A DNA stretch of 64,000 nucleotides from Bathelium albidoporum (taxonomy: Eukaryota; Ascomycota; Dothideomycetes; Trypetheliales; Trypetheliaceae), in assembly GCA_021031095.1 (NCBI GenBank), contig JAGFVP010000022.1, positions 1-64,000 on the forward strand, given 5' to 3'. How positions within the stretch are numbered: position 1 is the stretch's first letter; every line of letters starts with the position of its first letter. Position numbers and translations under genes: made by a program. A model generated the notes under the pieces. It had not been told where the DNA came from and searched no databases. It worked only from the letters and a program-made list of their open reading frames with translations. Positions 1 through 12,000 of the stretch are shown here, in pieces.

Positions 1-220
1 GCTTGGGAGAGGGGGGGGAGGAGCCAGGAGGATGAGCATGTGAGCGCATGTCCGGTGTGTGAGACATTCAAAGGGGACGAAGCTGCTGTTGCTCATCATG
101 TCAATTCGCACTTTGAATGAAGGAAGTCTGCGCATGACCGGCCATTTCCGTTCTCTACTGGACATGGTACGCAAGGGTGGCATTTGCACGGAGTCCGTGA
201 GGATGCTTCATGTCTATCAT

Positions 221-1489
221 CTAATTAACACTTTGAACACACTTCATCTTTTCTTTCAGAGACTCTATCATTCCCAAACCACCGACTTCTTCATTTGCTT
301 CATTCTCAATCCTAATTAGAGCTCTGAAAAGTGATTGTCCATTCTCGCCACTAAATAATCCGTCCTGGTTACACTTGCTGGCTATCTTGCTCTTCGTTGA
401 GACGCAGAACTCCTCGGGAAGGCCTAGCAGCAGTTCTATCGGCTGAAGCTGACTCTCAGTCAGGCAGACGAGTAGATGCCCAAGCACATTGGACCAAGGC
501 GGAACCGCTATACCTCCAAGAAAGAGCGTTGGGGCGGACTGAACTACAATATCGATTGCGTCGGGATTGTGCAGAGATTGATGTATGAAACATGAATAGA
601 TTGAATCATAGATGGATATTATCAGCATGTAGCAGGATAAAGTCGTGAGAAGATGAGCGGTCCTCAAGCCTGGGCTTGACGGTAGTGAGGCACAATGTCT
701 ACCATCATTACTGTTAGTTGCCATTGGGGTCTGAAGGGCCCTTAGAAGCTTGACAATTCGGTCAGACTTTTTAGTGATGACAGCCAATGGATTGGGCTCC
801 AGGTTGTTCTGAAAACCATTTGCCGAGTCGTCGTTGGTGTCATGTGTAGACGTCAGATGCATGACTTTCGTTATATCCCAGGGTTCCGATCTTAACGAGG
901 TCAAGTGCCTTGAAAGGTCACTGTAGAGTTCCGAAAGGAGCGACCCGTAGTCGAAATTCTGTATAGACGGGTGATCAACAATCCTGTTGCAGGCTTGCTC
1001 GGGCTGTAGGTATGAACTTTGTTCACTCAATGGTCCGGCCAGACCATTGCGTGGCACAGATGCCAAGGCATGATTGTCTCCGCTGGTAAGGGCAAATGAA
1101 GAAGTTAGAGGGAACGGACTGGTTCCCAAAGAGAATTCGTGAGAATGAATGTCACTCGAATCTGCTAAGTCCAAGGCCGACGACAACTCATAGTTGGAAT
1201 CCAGTGATCCGAAATTGGACCAATCATCAACATTGGCGAGTTGTAAGTCCATTTTTTGAAGTGAATTGGCTTCATCTGCAATCGGTTCGCTATGTTGTCG
1301 CGATGGGGCAAGATTCTTGGTTAATGGACGACCAGGACGCTTTGTTGAGCTGGTTGTGCATTGAACTTGAGATCGAATGCATCGACTGCACGCGTTGTTT
1401 GGATGGCCTTCGGTGCGCAGGCATCTCAATTTCTGCGTTCGGCAGCGATCGCAAGCCGACCGTTTCTCAGGGTCTCGTGAACCCGACAT
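221..1489 (-). CDS. Zn2Cys6 transcription factor, AflR-like (cluster regulator)
   Basis: An uninterrupted 422-residue reading frame starts at an ATG whose first base is 1489. Residues about 13-44 form a fungal binuclear zinc cluster: CDRCRTQKLRC, then an eight-residue spacer, then CSRCIRSQVQC. A basic Pro/Arg stretch (KRPGRP) follows, as expected for the DNA-contacting linker. The C-terminal half has a helical segment near LLTTLSCYMLIISIYD that resembles the AflR regulatory domain. Such proteins are nuclear activators of fungal biosynthetic clusters. It is the left-most recognisable gene and reads away from the P450, with about 2.1 kb between them. That it controls the adjacent PKS cluster is inferred from family and position. 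No intron is needed. The zinc cluster is certain and the AflR subfamily is likely. Confidence 0.88.
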   Translation of the reverse strand: MSGSRDPEKRSACDRCRTQKLRCLRTEGHPNNACSRCIRSQVQCTTSSTKRPGRPLTKNLAPSRQHSEPIADEANSLQKMDLQLANVDDWSNFGSLDSNYELSSALDLADSSDIHSHEFSLGTSPFPLTSSFALTSGDNHALASVPRNGLAGPLSEQSSYLQPEQACNRIVDHPSIQNFDYGSLLSELYSDLSRHLTSLRSEPWDITKVMHLTSTHDTNDDSANGFQNNLEPNPLAVITKKSDRIVKLLRALQTPMATNSNDGRHCASLPSSPGLRTAHLLTTLSCYMLIISIYDSIYSCFIHQSLHNPDAIDIVVQSAPTLFLGGIAVPPWSNVLGHLLVCLTESQLQPIELLLGLPEEFCVSTKSKIASKCNQDGLFSGENGQSLFRALIRIENEANEEVGGLGMIESLKEKMKCVQSVN

Positions 1490-3638
1490 GAATTTGTTTG
1501 GCGCGTTATACCCATAGGATATTGTAGGATGTTCCAGTCTCAGCTCTTTTCTGCAATTGAATCTGACAGGTTCTTGTTGCTAACGTTCTCCTGTAAAGAA
1601 TTTTATTTCACGGGAATGCTTATGTACGATCCACTGCGATCCATCAGCGCTAGGCCAGGCGCATGTTCTTGACAGCCTTGACAGATCATGCTTTGATGCC
1701 AATTGCAGTTGTCGCTGCCTTGTTCCGAACCAAAAACAAATGTGCGTGGCGTTCGATCCTGCAACTTGAGGGAGATAACGGAAGTAAAGCAAGGGTGCAG
1801 GCCGACAAGTTGATCAAATACGAATTGACGAATGTCTATCATTTTTGCAACAATCCTGTTCAACTTCTAACAGTCAGTAATCGCTCAGGTGATATGAAGA
1901 GTTGGTAGTCTAGAAGTCCATTTCAAAGGTTCAGTTTGAGGCTAGAACTTAGCTCACGACGCTAAAATCTGCAGATTTAAATAACACTGGGAATTCAGAT
2001 TAGAATTTACTTTGGCTTTCCCACGCTAGATTGCGCTCCTCAAACCGATGGCCTCCGCACTTGGGCTCAACTGCCAGGCTTTCACGGTCGACCTCTAAAA
2101 GGTTTAGCGCTGCACAACCTTTCGAAATGAACATCTCTAAGGTAGTTTTTCGAAGATAAGCTGTGTTGTGCAAACCTTCACATCTGCATATCACCTGCGA
2201 AGCTAGGGCGCCCTCCCACTAATTCCTATTTTTGGTTTAGTTCGAAGCGGCATCCATCATCCAACATTTCTCAAAGAATGCCGGTGTTGAGAGGCAGTAC
2301 CTCTGCAACGTTGGTGTTGTTTATTGTTTGCAGCTGATACGTGCTGGTGGAGACTTCCGGATATGGACTAGCCTGCGGCATACCTGACAAACCTTACCAA
2401 AGTTCTTTCGGCTCTCTCTCCGCAAGACCTTAGTAGGTAGAGAACGTAGCTTCTTACAGCACAGTGTTTATGGCTTGCATACCACGCTTTTACAACCGGC
2501 CCAACACTTTCGATCATGACCGATCTCGTAAAGAAGTCAGATCCCAGAGCTACCGCTGATTCCTGATAGATCTGTAAGCGGAGTACAGCATTCTCCGTTA
2601 TCCGAGGTGTAACGCGCCCCGCCACGTCCGCGTGCCCGCCTCCCCGAAATTGACACGGACCACCACAACAAACAGCAGCCCCTAAACAGCCTCATAGGGC
2701 TCCATCACCCTGTATGAATTCGGTGTTCTTACTGCTGCTGTTTGCTATTATCTCTGGAGAGGTCATTTTCTATTCATTCTTATGATAGATTACTGTTTGC
2801 GCTTGAACATACAGGCCTAGGCCACATGAAAAGGCCTTCCAGAACTAATCGTAAATAGCTGCGTAATAAACGTAGAGCGAACGGCCGAGTGAGCCAATAT
2901 CAGCTCATAAAACACTATATTCGAGCAGAACGAGAGCATATGGTAGAGGCATATGGGGCTGTTCAGGGTCTTGTTTCTTTATTGGCCAAACCGGGGAATC
3001 GGATTAAGCCACTTATTTCTGTGGCGCTCGCTTCACATCGGACGCAGGAAGATGCCGTATTTTGTGTACGCGGCCATCTCATACCTTGGCGAAAGCGTCT
3101 CCCGTCTCTGCTGAGCACGCCATCAGTACGCCTTCGACATTGCCTTCCTCATGTTCCTACAGCCGTACGAAGCTTCAGCCTCCCGGCGAATCTTACTCTT
3201 GTAGCGTGAACATTCGGCTTCACAGAATCTATAAACCCACTCAACCGGATGACCCAAAGGAGCAATTCAGAGAAAGTGTCTTCCCGCCAGGGTCATGCTA
3301 ATTGTGCACAGGCGTCGTACGGTCGCCGACAAGAATCGATTTACCCGCTTGAACGCTATCACCTTTTGCTATCCTCTAGAGGCTACCCTCTCAATCTATG
3401 CTTCTTCCACTCGACTACGAACACCCTCAACAAACCTTTCAAAACCAACTTTGTGAACATGACTGGTAGACATTTCCCCAGCTAACCCAGCTGACTATAC
3501 TGACACAAGTTCAACAGGGGCTAGGTGCGGTGCAATATGTACTGTAATTAGCAATACGAGCAACGCGCTTCTTGGACTGCTGAACTATTTCAACTGATCT
3601 CAACCGGAGCGCGATGCTACCCAAAGTTATCCCCTTAT
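1490..3638. other. Intergenic region, no gene seen
   Basis: About 2.1 kb separates the regulator from the 3' end of the P450. Only short overlapping frames occur, none with a recognisable domain or consistent splice signals. It should contain the regulator promoter (near 1490-2000) and the P450 terminator. I see no convincing regulatory motif. Confidence 0.5.
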
Positions 3639-5457
3639 TCACCAGAGTCTCTTCCAGCGAATCCTCATGTCTCGATCGGGCGGTATGCCGACCGCCCCGG
3701 TGTATGATTGATTATTCCGAGCCGGTCGATCAGACTTGGATCCATCTGGATGCGTCCAATCTAAGAGCTGGATCTCGAACCTAGTAACAAGAGCAGCTAA
3801 GGTCATCAAGATCTCCTGCTTAGCAAAGACGCGTCCGGGGCAGATTGAAGGACCGCCGCCTATAGAGGTTGTCAGTCAAAACCGAAGTGCCAAGCAAGAT
3901 AGACAAAATTGCCTACCGAAAGGGAAGAAGGAGCTGGCTTTGCCGGCCATAGTGAACTCCCTTTCGCCATTCACATATTTGAGGTTACGACCAGCCCAGA
4001 ATTGCGATGCGGGATGCCCATCGCATCCCCAGACTGCTTCGCTGTACTGACCAATCTGAGCCGGTGCTTGAATCAAGGACCCTGGCGTCAGGAGATATCC
4101 ATCTAGGGTTATAGGTTGGGTCACCTCGCGCGTGACATTGATGGATATATGCAGCCTCAGTGTTTCGATATACACAGATTGCAAAAGAGGCATTGACAGC
4201 ACTTTTTGGGCATCAAAGGTACGGTGTCCTGTGCTGGGATCGACAGTGCTAGCGGCCAGACATTCTTCTCGCACCGCTTGATATAAGGGTGGATCTGCGA
4301 TCAACTCCATCAACGCCCATGTGGACATCGGAACTGCATTCGCATTGGTACTGCAGACGATCGGTATCAGACTATACATTGGATTAATGCTTGGTAGTGC
4401 GTGTAACTAACCCAAAGATGAATGTCGCAACCATGCCAGCAGTTGTCCTCGGCGACAGATTCTTTGTCGCCCACCCGACAAGCTCGCGAGCCATTCTGGA
4501 GCCGAACTGAGGCTCCCAATCTGCATCTGCATCGGGGCCATCCCAGTCGAAATTTTGGAGGGCAGAATCGACATAGCGCCCACACATCGCGTGAAATTCC
4601 TCGCGGATTGCCCATGGCTTCGGGTTCATCCACTTGGGAAGGCCCCACATGAGTTGCGGAGCGAGTCGGGCGAACTCCCACATGGCAGGCCAGAAGCCGG
4701 GATTAAGCTCTATGATGCGTGATCCCATCAACGCAATGAGGGCACTTTCGGCCATATCGGTCTCGAAAAAGTTGCTCAAGCTGAGTTCCCTCCATTCGTG
4801 CAAAGGTTGCTTGGTAAGGCGCTCCGAGAAAAGTCGAAAGTACTCATCAGCTAGACGATTGGAACACTCGGCACGCAGAAGGTATTCCGAGTAAACATGG
4901 TGCTGCCCATGCCAGAGCCGTGGTTGGCCAGGCTTGACATCATGTCCTGGTAAAGGATTCTTGCGACGACCTGATTTGTCTTGCTCAAACATGGCCAGTT
5001 CACTCTTGGCCATGCCCCATACATTGTCCATGACCTGCAGAAAGAACACATCGGGGCTTATGCTTGGTGAGGTCTGATTGATTGTGTGGATATTGTTCTC
5101 TCCAGAAACCATGTAAATTTTCTTTGGGCCTAAGTGAAACTTGATGACGTCGCTGTCGCGCTGTGCAAGACTGCGGATTTGAGTCAGTACATTAGGCAAG
5201 TCAATCGGTATTTCCATTCTGCAAGCCTACGCCACGCGTTCAAGAAATCCGTGCATATCCGTCATATACTGATACGTATTGGAGAAGATTGGAATGGTAC
5301 CCTTCAAAGAGGGCGGCTCCTTCGAACGTCCGCGAGGGATCCAGCGTGGAATGAGAGTTAGAATGAGACATGATACAACCACCAAGAACAGCGATTCAAG
5401 AGAAGGTATGGTAATCGAAGTGGAAAGCTGATTTGATTCGTCTTTAGAGGTATTCAT
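3639..5457 (-). CDS. Cytochrome P450 monooxygenase of the PKS cluster
   Basis: Four exons (5457-5231, 5170-4412, 4371-3917, 3859-3639) join in phase to give 553 residues. Residues about 17-40 form an N-terminal membrane anchor (LESLFLVVVSCLILTLIP), so the enzyme should sit on the ER membrane. The K-helix ExxR is present (ETLR). The haem loop FGGGPSICPGR is split by the third intron, with Cys487 as the predicted thiolate ligand. The I-helix region reads CSTNANAVP rather than the common AGxxT, as in some fungal subfamilies. Without splicing, intron 1 would leave an in-frame TAG at 5229-5227; splicing removes it. It diverges from the trans-ER gene across a 1.3 kb shared promoter region. Its likely role is oxidation of the released polyketide. 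The exact reaction cannot be read from sequence. Confidence 0.9.
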
Positions 5458-6754
5458 TATTGGTCACGAGCCAGAAGTGAATCAACAGGTAAAGGCAGGA
5501 TGCACCATCTCGTCTACAGCCACTAGATAAGGCTCCGTTAAATGAGTAAATGCTATCAACCTAGCCATGAACTTGAAGTGGATCTTTCCCAGAGGGCCAC
5601 CCAAGCACTCAGTGCAAGAGTCGCAGTCAACGGACGAAGAGTTTCCGACAGATAATGTGGGGTGCTTCGGATCGAAAGGCACCAACCGTCACTGTACATT
5701 CTCGATCAGTCGGCAAGTACCTTAATGCCCGGTACGGATGCAGGACGGGTAAGCTGATTCCGGTGCGGCGGACGGCTTGGTGGCTCAGGGGCTGAGATAA
5801 GGAACAATAAACACTGTGAGAAAAGAAATAATGAGATGAGGAGTGTACCAGAATCGGACACTAATTACCGAGCCGTAGAGGCGCCGGCGCCCTACAGCCC
5901 TACAGCCAGCCCTGCAGCCCTCAGACGCAGCCGACCGTTAGCGTATGATGAGCGCGAATATCAATGAGCCAGATGGATTATCTTCCGTGAAGGATGATTG
6001 GGCGAATAGCCCCGGTCGTCTGCAATGCATGAAAGTTCTACGATCAGCAACGCTAAGTTCTAATAGTAGGGAATGAAAAGGTGTTGCAATCGACAGCACT
6101 GTTCATCTAGTCCTTCGCAGTCTGTACTTTTATGTCTGATTGGACTAAAACAGCTGATCTAATAAAAAGTATGAATGGTAGACTGAATAAAGTATGATCA
6201 GCGAATGATATTCGATACTTCTTAAATAGAAAATGTCAAGTTGGCCTTAGTAGATAAGATAAGGTATGATTCATTAGATATTACTAGCATCATCAGGTGG
6301 AAAGATGTTCCTTCGGCCTCGATAATGTTCGATTCATGGGAAGCTCCTATAGCGGTTTGCTTTCCACGGTCAAGAGCATGATCGAACGGCCGCGCCTAAG
6401 CGCTGTACCTAACGGCCTGCACCGATAGGCGTAAACGGCTTTAAAACGCACCCCCCTAAACCTCCGATTTTGATGACTGCATCTGCGGGTCAAGGCGCGC
6501 ATAGCTGAGACACTGCTCCGCACTGGAGACGTGATCTTGGCGACGTATCGTCCAATGCTAGACCACCATTCTCTTGTTGTCGAAGCTATACCCCTTGGGC
6601 TAGGCCATGTGCGAAAGTCTTCAACAAAACATATCAATGTTAACCACCAATTTTTCTGCCTCTGAACAACTATCTCGTCGTTATCTCCAGAAATATTATT
6701 GCTGTGTATAAAGGGGTGCAAACAATCCTGCCAAAGAAAGCCAGCAGCGACCCC
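5458..6754. promoter_or_regulatory. Divergent promoter region between P450 and trans-ER
   Basis: This 1.3 kb non-coding stretch lies between the divergent ATGs of the P450 and the enoyl reductase and should hold both promoters. It contains a GC-rich patch with repeated CCCTACAG/CCCTGCAG words at about 5889-5925 and a TATA-like element near the ER start. I did not find a perfect AflR-type TCGN5CGA site; a near miss with an eight-base spacer occurs at about 6319-6332. Confidence 0.45.
6707..6712 (+). promoter_or_regulatory. TATA-box-like element upstream of trans-ER
   Basis: TATAAA lies 43 nt upstream of the ATG at 6755. If functional it would place transcription start only some 10-20 nt before the start codon, so it may instead lie within the 5' leader. 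Confidence 0.3.
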
Positions 6755-7928
6755 ATGGTCAACATGCCACCCACAATTCAAGCAGCCATTGTGCAGACTC
6801 CAAAGGAAGCTTCGACAGGTCTCCCACTGGCTGTGAATCGATCAGCCACCGTGCCTAAAGTGTCGTCGGAACACCATGTGTTGGTGCGGGTTCTCGCCGT
6901 GGCATTGAATCCAAATGACCACAAGATGGTCACGCATTTCAACATGCCGGGCAGCACTGCAGGTTGCGATTTCTGCGGTGTTGTCGAGGAGGCAGGAAAG
7001 GCTTCTCAGCACAAGCCTTCCGCAGCGCGTTTCCCCCCAGGCACGAGAGTCTGTGGTGCTCTGTTTCCTTACAACCCGGATGACGCCGACAATGGCGCCT
7101 TTGCACAATGGCTCGTCGTTGACTCTCGTCTTCTGGTACAGGTTCCAGACAGCTGGAATGATTTCGAGGCTGCGTCTCTGGGCGTGGGCTGGTCAACACT
7201 ATGCTTGGCCTTTTCTGATCCTGATGCGCTTGGACTCCAAGGTCTTCCAACAAAACCCTCTGGATCCAAGGAACCTATTTTGATATATGGTGGCGCAACT
7301 GCTTCTGGTACCCTTGCCTGCCAATTATTGACTTTGTAAGCTGACAGATTTACATCGAATCTCAGCAGCGTTGACTAACTTCTTTGCACACAGGATGGGT
7401 TACACTCCAATCGCAATCACCTCCAACAAGTCAGCTGCATTGGCGGCTGAGTATGGAGCAGTTGGAACAGCATCGTACACTTCGAAAGACTGTGTTGGAG
7501 CCATTAAGTCACTTGCACAGAAGCCCATCCGACATATACTCGATTGCATTGCAGATTCCGAATCGGTAGCAATCTGTTATAATGCCATGGCTCGCACTGG
7601 TGGAAAATACGTCTGCTTGGAGGAGTGTCCAGAAGCTTGGCGAACTCGCCAGGCTATCAAGGTGAAGGAGGTAATGGGGTTCCAGGTTCTGGGTATTGAC
7701 ATTACCTTGGGAAACTCTTCGTACACTCGGCCCGCTGATGAAAGATTGATGAAGATCGGAATGCAGTGGGCTAGCGAGATTCAGTCGCTCATGGAGTCTG
7801 GGAAGATACGATCACATCCGCTACGTGAGTTGCAAAATGGGTGGGAGGGTATCATCCAAGGTCTAGACTCTTTACAGAAGGGAGACGTTCGAGGACAGAA
7901 GCTGGTTGCAAGAATCCCGCGGGACTAG
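6755..7928 (+). CDS. Trans-acting enoyl reductase (LovC/Bet3-like, MDR superfamily)
   Basis: Two exons (6755-7335 and 7394-7928, 58-nt intron) give 371 residues. The protein is a stand-alone medium-chain dehydrogenase/reductase of the PKS-partner type: an N-terminal GroES-like fold with ALNPNDHKM and GCDFCGVVEE, then a Rossmann half with IYGGATASGTLACQL for NADPH binding. No zinc-binding residues of alcohol dehydrogenases are evident, which fits enoyl reductases of this class. It should dock on the adjacent PKS, which lacks a working ER, and reduce selected enoyl-ACP intermediates. The start at 6755 is the first in-frame ATG (context CCCCATGG); an alternative is the ATG at 6764. It is co-directional with the PKS, 1.1 kb upstream. 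Confidence 0.92.
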
Positions 7929-9035
7929 AGGGAAACTTGGTAGTTCCGCGAAAAACCTTCTCACTTCGCACTAGGTATTAGGAGCAGTACGGAAGACAAG
8001 CAAACGAGCAATTGCGTATTCTGTGTTGATTCATCCAGAGGGAAGGTGAGGTAGGAAGTGGAGGCAAGCAAAAGCACCTTACCTGATAGGTAATGGGCTG
8101 TATGATCCGTGCACCCCTGTGCTTCTGCCGTGACCACCTCACCTACTTCTAGATGAACATGAGCCCTTCTTGCCGACTACTTTCAACAAATCTTGACTCG
8201 CTGTATTGCAGACTCAATCTCCCTGTCTGGGTTCAAACTAGTTTGGACAGCTAATTTGACTTGGCCTGGACTTGCTATGAATTCGAACCATCTACGGCTT
8301 TGAAGCATGGTCTCATAAAATTTTTGTCTAAGCATGAGCTTGACATCATGATTAAGTCAACATGATAACAAAGTGCATTCCTACAAGAGATTCTGATGCT
8401 GTGTGAATTTCTGGAACGAACGAGGAGCGCTCATGCGGGGAATAACCCCCACTGTAGAGCTCTCACTTCTACTCCTACTGTATAGAAACGGGCTATAGCA
8501 TTTCTTTGCTTCCACGGAAGGAAAAAGCAGTCGAAATGACTAATAAACTACCGAGCCATCATTGACTCGGAAAATTTTTATGTACTGAAAATCACTCAGT
8601 CGTTATCTTGTACATGGCGATCATCTTTTACTTTTGGCTCTATCCGGGCCTGACCCTTGCTTGGCCTTGCAGGACGGAGTTTGTTTGATACAGATGGAAC
8701 AAGTCGCACCGTCATCGCACATGAGATATCGGAAAAATCTAGTAAGCATTGATACGATTCGGTTTTTTCGGTGACAGCACATGTAGGGTTTATCATACGA
8801 TTAACGCGTGCTTTACGGGCATTGCAAGCCACCATGCACAAGATCCTTCCATCGAACATTTTCCGGTGTGAGCCTGAGGTCACTAGCGCCTGAAACACAA
8901 AGTATTTAGTGGAAGGAGAATGTGTTGTCTACAGAACAGATACGAGAGTCTGTCAAACTCAGATATCTGAATAATACACCAAATTGACGATCAGAGTTGT
9001 CAAAAACACTCGATCAGCTTTCCTTACCCACCACG
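7929..9035. promoter_or_regulatory. PKS upstream region
   Basis: This 1.1 kb stretch has no credible coding frame on the plus strand. A 100-codon minus-strand frame at 8596-8898 has no recognisable features and is probably chance. The PKS promoter should lie here. Confidence 0.4.
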
Positions 9036-12000
9036 ATGGCCAAAAATCCTATCAACGAGCCCATTGCTATTGTTGGAAGCGCTTGCCGCTTTGCTGGCGG
9101 AGCCACTTCACCATCAAAACTTTGGGAACTCCTTCACAGCCCAAAGGATGTTCGAAAAGACATTCCAAGTAGTCGGTTCAATGCAGAAGGCTACTACCAT
9201 CCCAACTCTGCATATCATGGCCATAGCAACGTACAGCATTCCTATCTGCTCGAGGAAGATATCGCCACTTTTGATACAGAATTCTTTGGTATCAAGCCCA
9301 TTGAGGCTAAGGCCATCGACCCTCAACAGAGAATATTGATGGAGACTGTGTATGAAGGCCTTGAATCAGCTGGTCTGACCATTGACAGCCTACGAGGCAG
9401 CGACACTGCGGTCTACGTTGGAGTCATGTGCAATGACTACGAGGCGTCCCTTTTACGCGACTGTCAGTAGAGTTAGATCTCATTGTAGCCTCATTTACCT
9501 TGCACGAAACATAACCCCCGGAACTTGGAAATTGCACGCCAGCCGCATACATCAAGTTACCAATCATGACAAGACATCAAAGACCGAGATAACTAATTTT
9601 TTTTTCCCAGTAAACACTGCGCCCACCTACACGGCGACCGGTATCGGAAGGAGCATCCTATCCAACCGAGTTTCATACTTTTTTGACTGGCACGGTCCAT
9701 CCATCACACTTGATACCGCCTGCTCCTCCAGTCTTGTTGCAGTTCACTTAGCAGTGCAGTCGCTTAGGTCTGGCGAATCCCAAGTCGCACTCGCTTGTGG
9801 ATCCAACCTTTGCCTTGGCCCAGAGAACTACATTATGGAAAGCAAGCTAAAGATGTTATCTCCAGACGGTGAGTAATCCGCAGTCTGATCAGATTTCCTG
9901 GTCCCCACAGGAACTAAGTTTGACTTACAAGCCTCGTATAGGACGAAGCAAAATGTGGGACAAGGATGCCAATGGTTATGCCCGTGGCGATGGTGTAGCA
10001 GCATGTATTCTCAAAACACTCAGTGCAGCAGTCAAGGATGGGGATGACATTGAGTGTATTATCAGAGAGACGGGTGTAAACCAAGATGGTGCAACTACCG
10101 GCATCACGATGCCAAGTTCGATTGCTCAACAAGCTCTCATTCGTAGCACATACGCCAAGGCAGGCCTGGATGCTTTGAAGAAGTCGGACCATCCCCAATT
10201 CTTCGAGGCTCACGGAACTGGAACGCCGGCAGGAGACCCCATCGAGGCTGAGGCAATCTCAAGAGCCTTCTTTGGCAAGGACTTTGCCACCAAAACGTCT
10301 AACGGACCCCTCTACGTCGGTTCTATCAAGACCATCCTCGGGCATACTGAAGGAACTGCAGGCGTGGCGGCTATCTTGAAGGCATCATTGGCTCTGCAAA
10401 ACTCGGTTGTTCCTCCAAATATGCTATTCAATGACCTGAGCGACCGAGTTGCACCGTTCGCCAAAAATCTCGAAATTCTCAAAACCGCCAAGTCATGGCC
10501 AAAAGGCTCTCCCGATCAGCCAAGACGGGCAAGCGTAAACAGTTTCGGATTTGGAGGTGCAAACGCCCACGCAATTCTGGAGAGTCATGAGCATTCTCGG
10601 CTTGGTTCGGTCGGTGTCGAATCTTCCGATACTGAAACGCTGTTCACTCCATTTGTATTCTCTGCTGTCTCCCGTCAATCACTCCGTGCCAGTCTATCTT
10701 CGTACGCCGATTTCATCCGTAACGGTTCCCAATTGAAATTGGCTGACGTAGCCTATACACTGCGAAAACGTCGGTCAATTTTTCCCTACCGTACCTCTTT
10801 CACCGCTGATACAGCCGACGATCTCGCATCTCAGATAACAGCTGAAGTTGAGACATCAAAGCCTGAGGATATTGGCGTGAAATCGTTGTCATCCGCAAAC
10901 GGAGAACGAGTCAGGATTTTGGGCATCTTCACTGGCCAAGGAGCTCAATATGCCCGTATGGGTGCAGAGTTACTAGAGAAGTCAAGGGCAGCCCAGAAAA
11001 TCGTCCAGGACTTACAAACACATCTTGATCGACTTCCTGAGCAGTACCGTCCTAGCTGGTCTCTTGAGGCGGAGCTTCTCGCCAGCGCCGAATTATCGCA
11101 GGTAACCGACGCTGCTTTCTCTCAGCCCTTGTGTACGGCGATACAAATCCTGCTCGTGGACCTTCTGAAGCTTGCAGGAGTACGACTTGAAGCTGTAGTA
11201 GGTCATTCGTCAGGGGAAATCGCCGCAGCTTACGCAGCCGGCTATCTGACGGCACGAGATGCGATCTGTATTGCCTACTTCCGCGGCTATCACGTTTCAC
11301 AGATATCGAGCCACGACACTGGTGCTAAAGGTGCCATGCTTGCTGTGGGAATGTCAGAAGATGATGCGAGAGCTCTCTGTGAGGACGAGAACTTCTCTGG
11401 TCGGATAGTCGTTGCAGCCGTAAACTCGCCGTCAAGTGTAACCATCTCTGGGGACGAAGACGCTATTGACGAGTTGCAAGTCATTCTGAATGACGAAAAA
11501 AGATTCAACCGAAAACTTCGGGTTGACAAGGCGTACCATTCTCACCACATGTTACCATACTACGATTTCTACATCAACTCGGTTCAAAGCTGTGGCATCA
11601 AAGCCTTGGAACCCGCTTCAGAGGAATGTCTCTGGGTATCAAGTGTGTACGGTCGGCCAGTCACACCTGATATGAAACTTGGCGATGTGTATTGGGCTGA
11701 TAACATGGCAAGACCGGTGTTATTCTACCAGGCTCTCAGTGCCGCCCTTGAAGTTGATGAATACGATCTCGCGATCGAAGTTGGTCCTCACCCGGCACTT
11801 AAAGGTCCAGCAAGTCAAATCATTCAAGAAGTACTGGGAAACGCGATCCCGTACCAGGGCTTGCTATTTCGGGGATCCGATGCCGTTTCCAGGACTGCAT
11901 CGTGTCTTGGCTTCCTCTGGTCTCACATTGGAGGACGACACATTGACCTTGATAGATACGAACTCGAGATGAACGACAACAAATCTGTCACGCGCGTTTT

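Noticed and set aside
2889..3485. Run of overlapping small plus-strand frames
   Set aside because: Three frames of 78-106 codons overlap without shared family features or in-phase splice sites.
5227..5229. In-frame stop in the cluster P450
   Set aside because: It lies inside a 60-nt intron (5171-5230) with good borders; splicing gives a continuous family-like protein.
8984..9035. Upstream start for the PKS
   Set aside because: The frame is open upstream but only through non-ATG codons; the first ATG, at 9036, has a good context and sits just before the KS domain.
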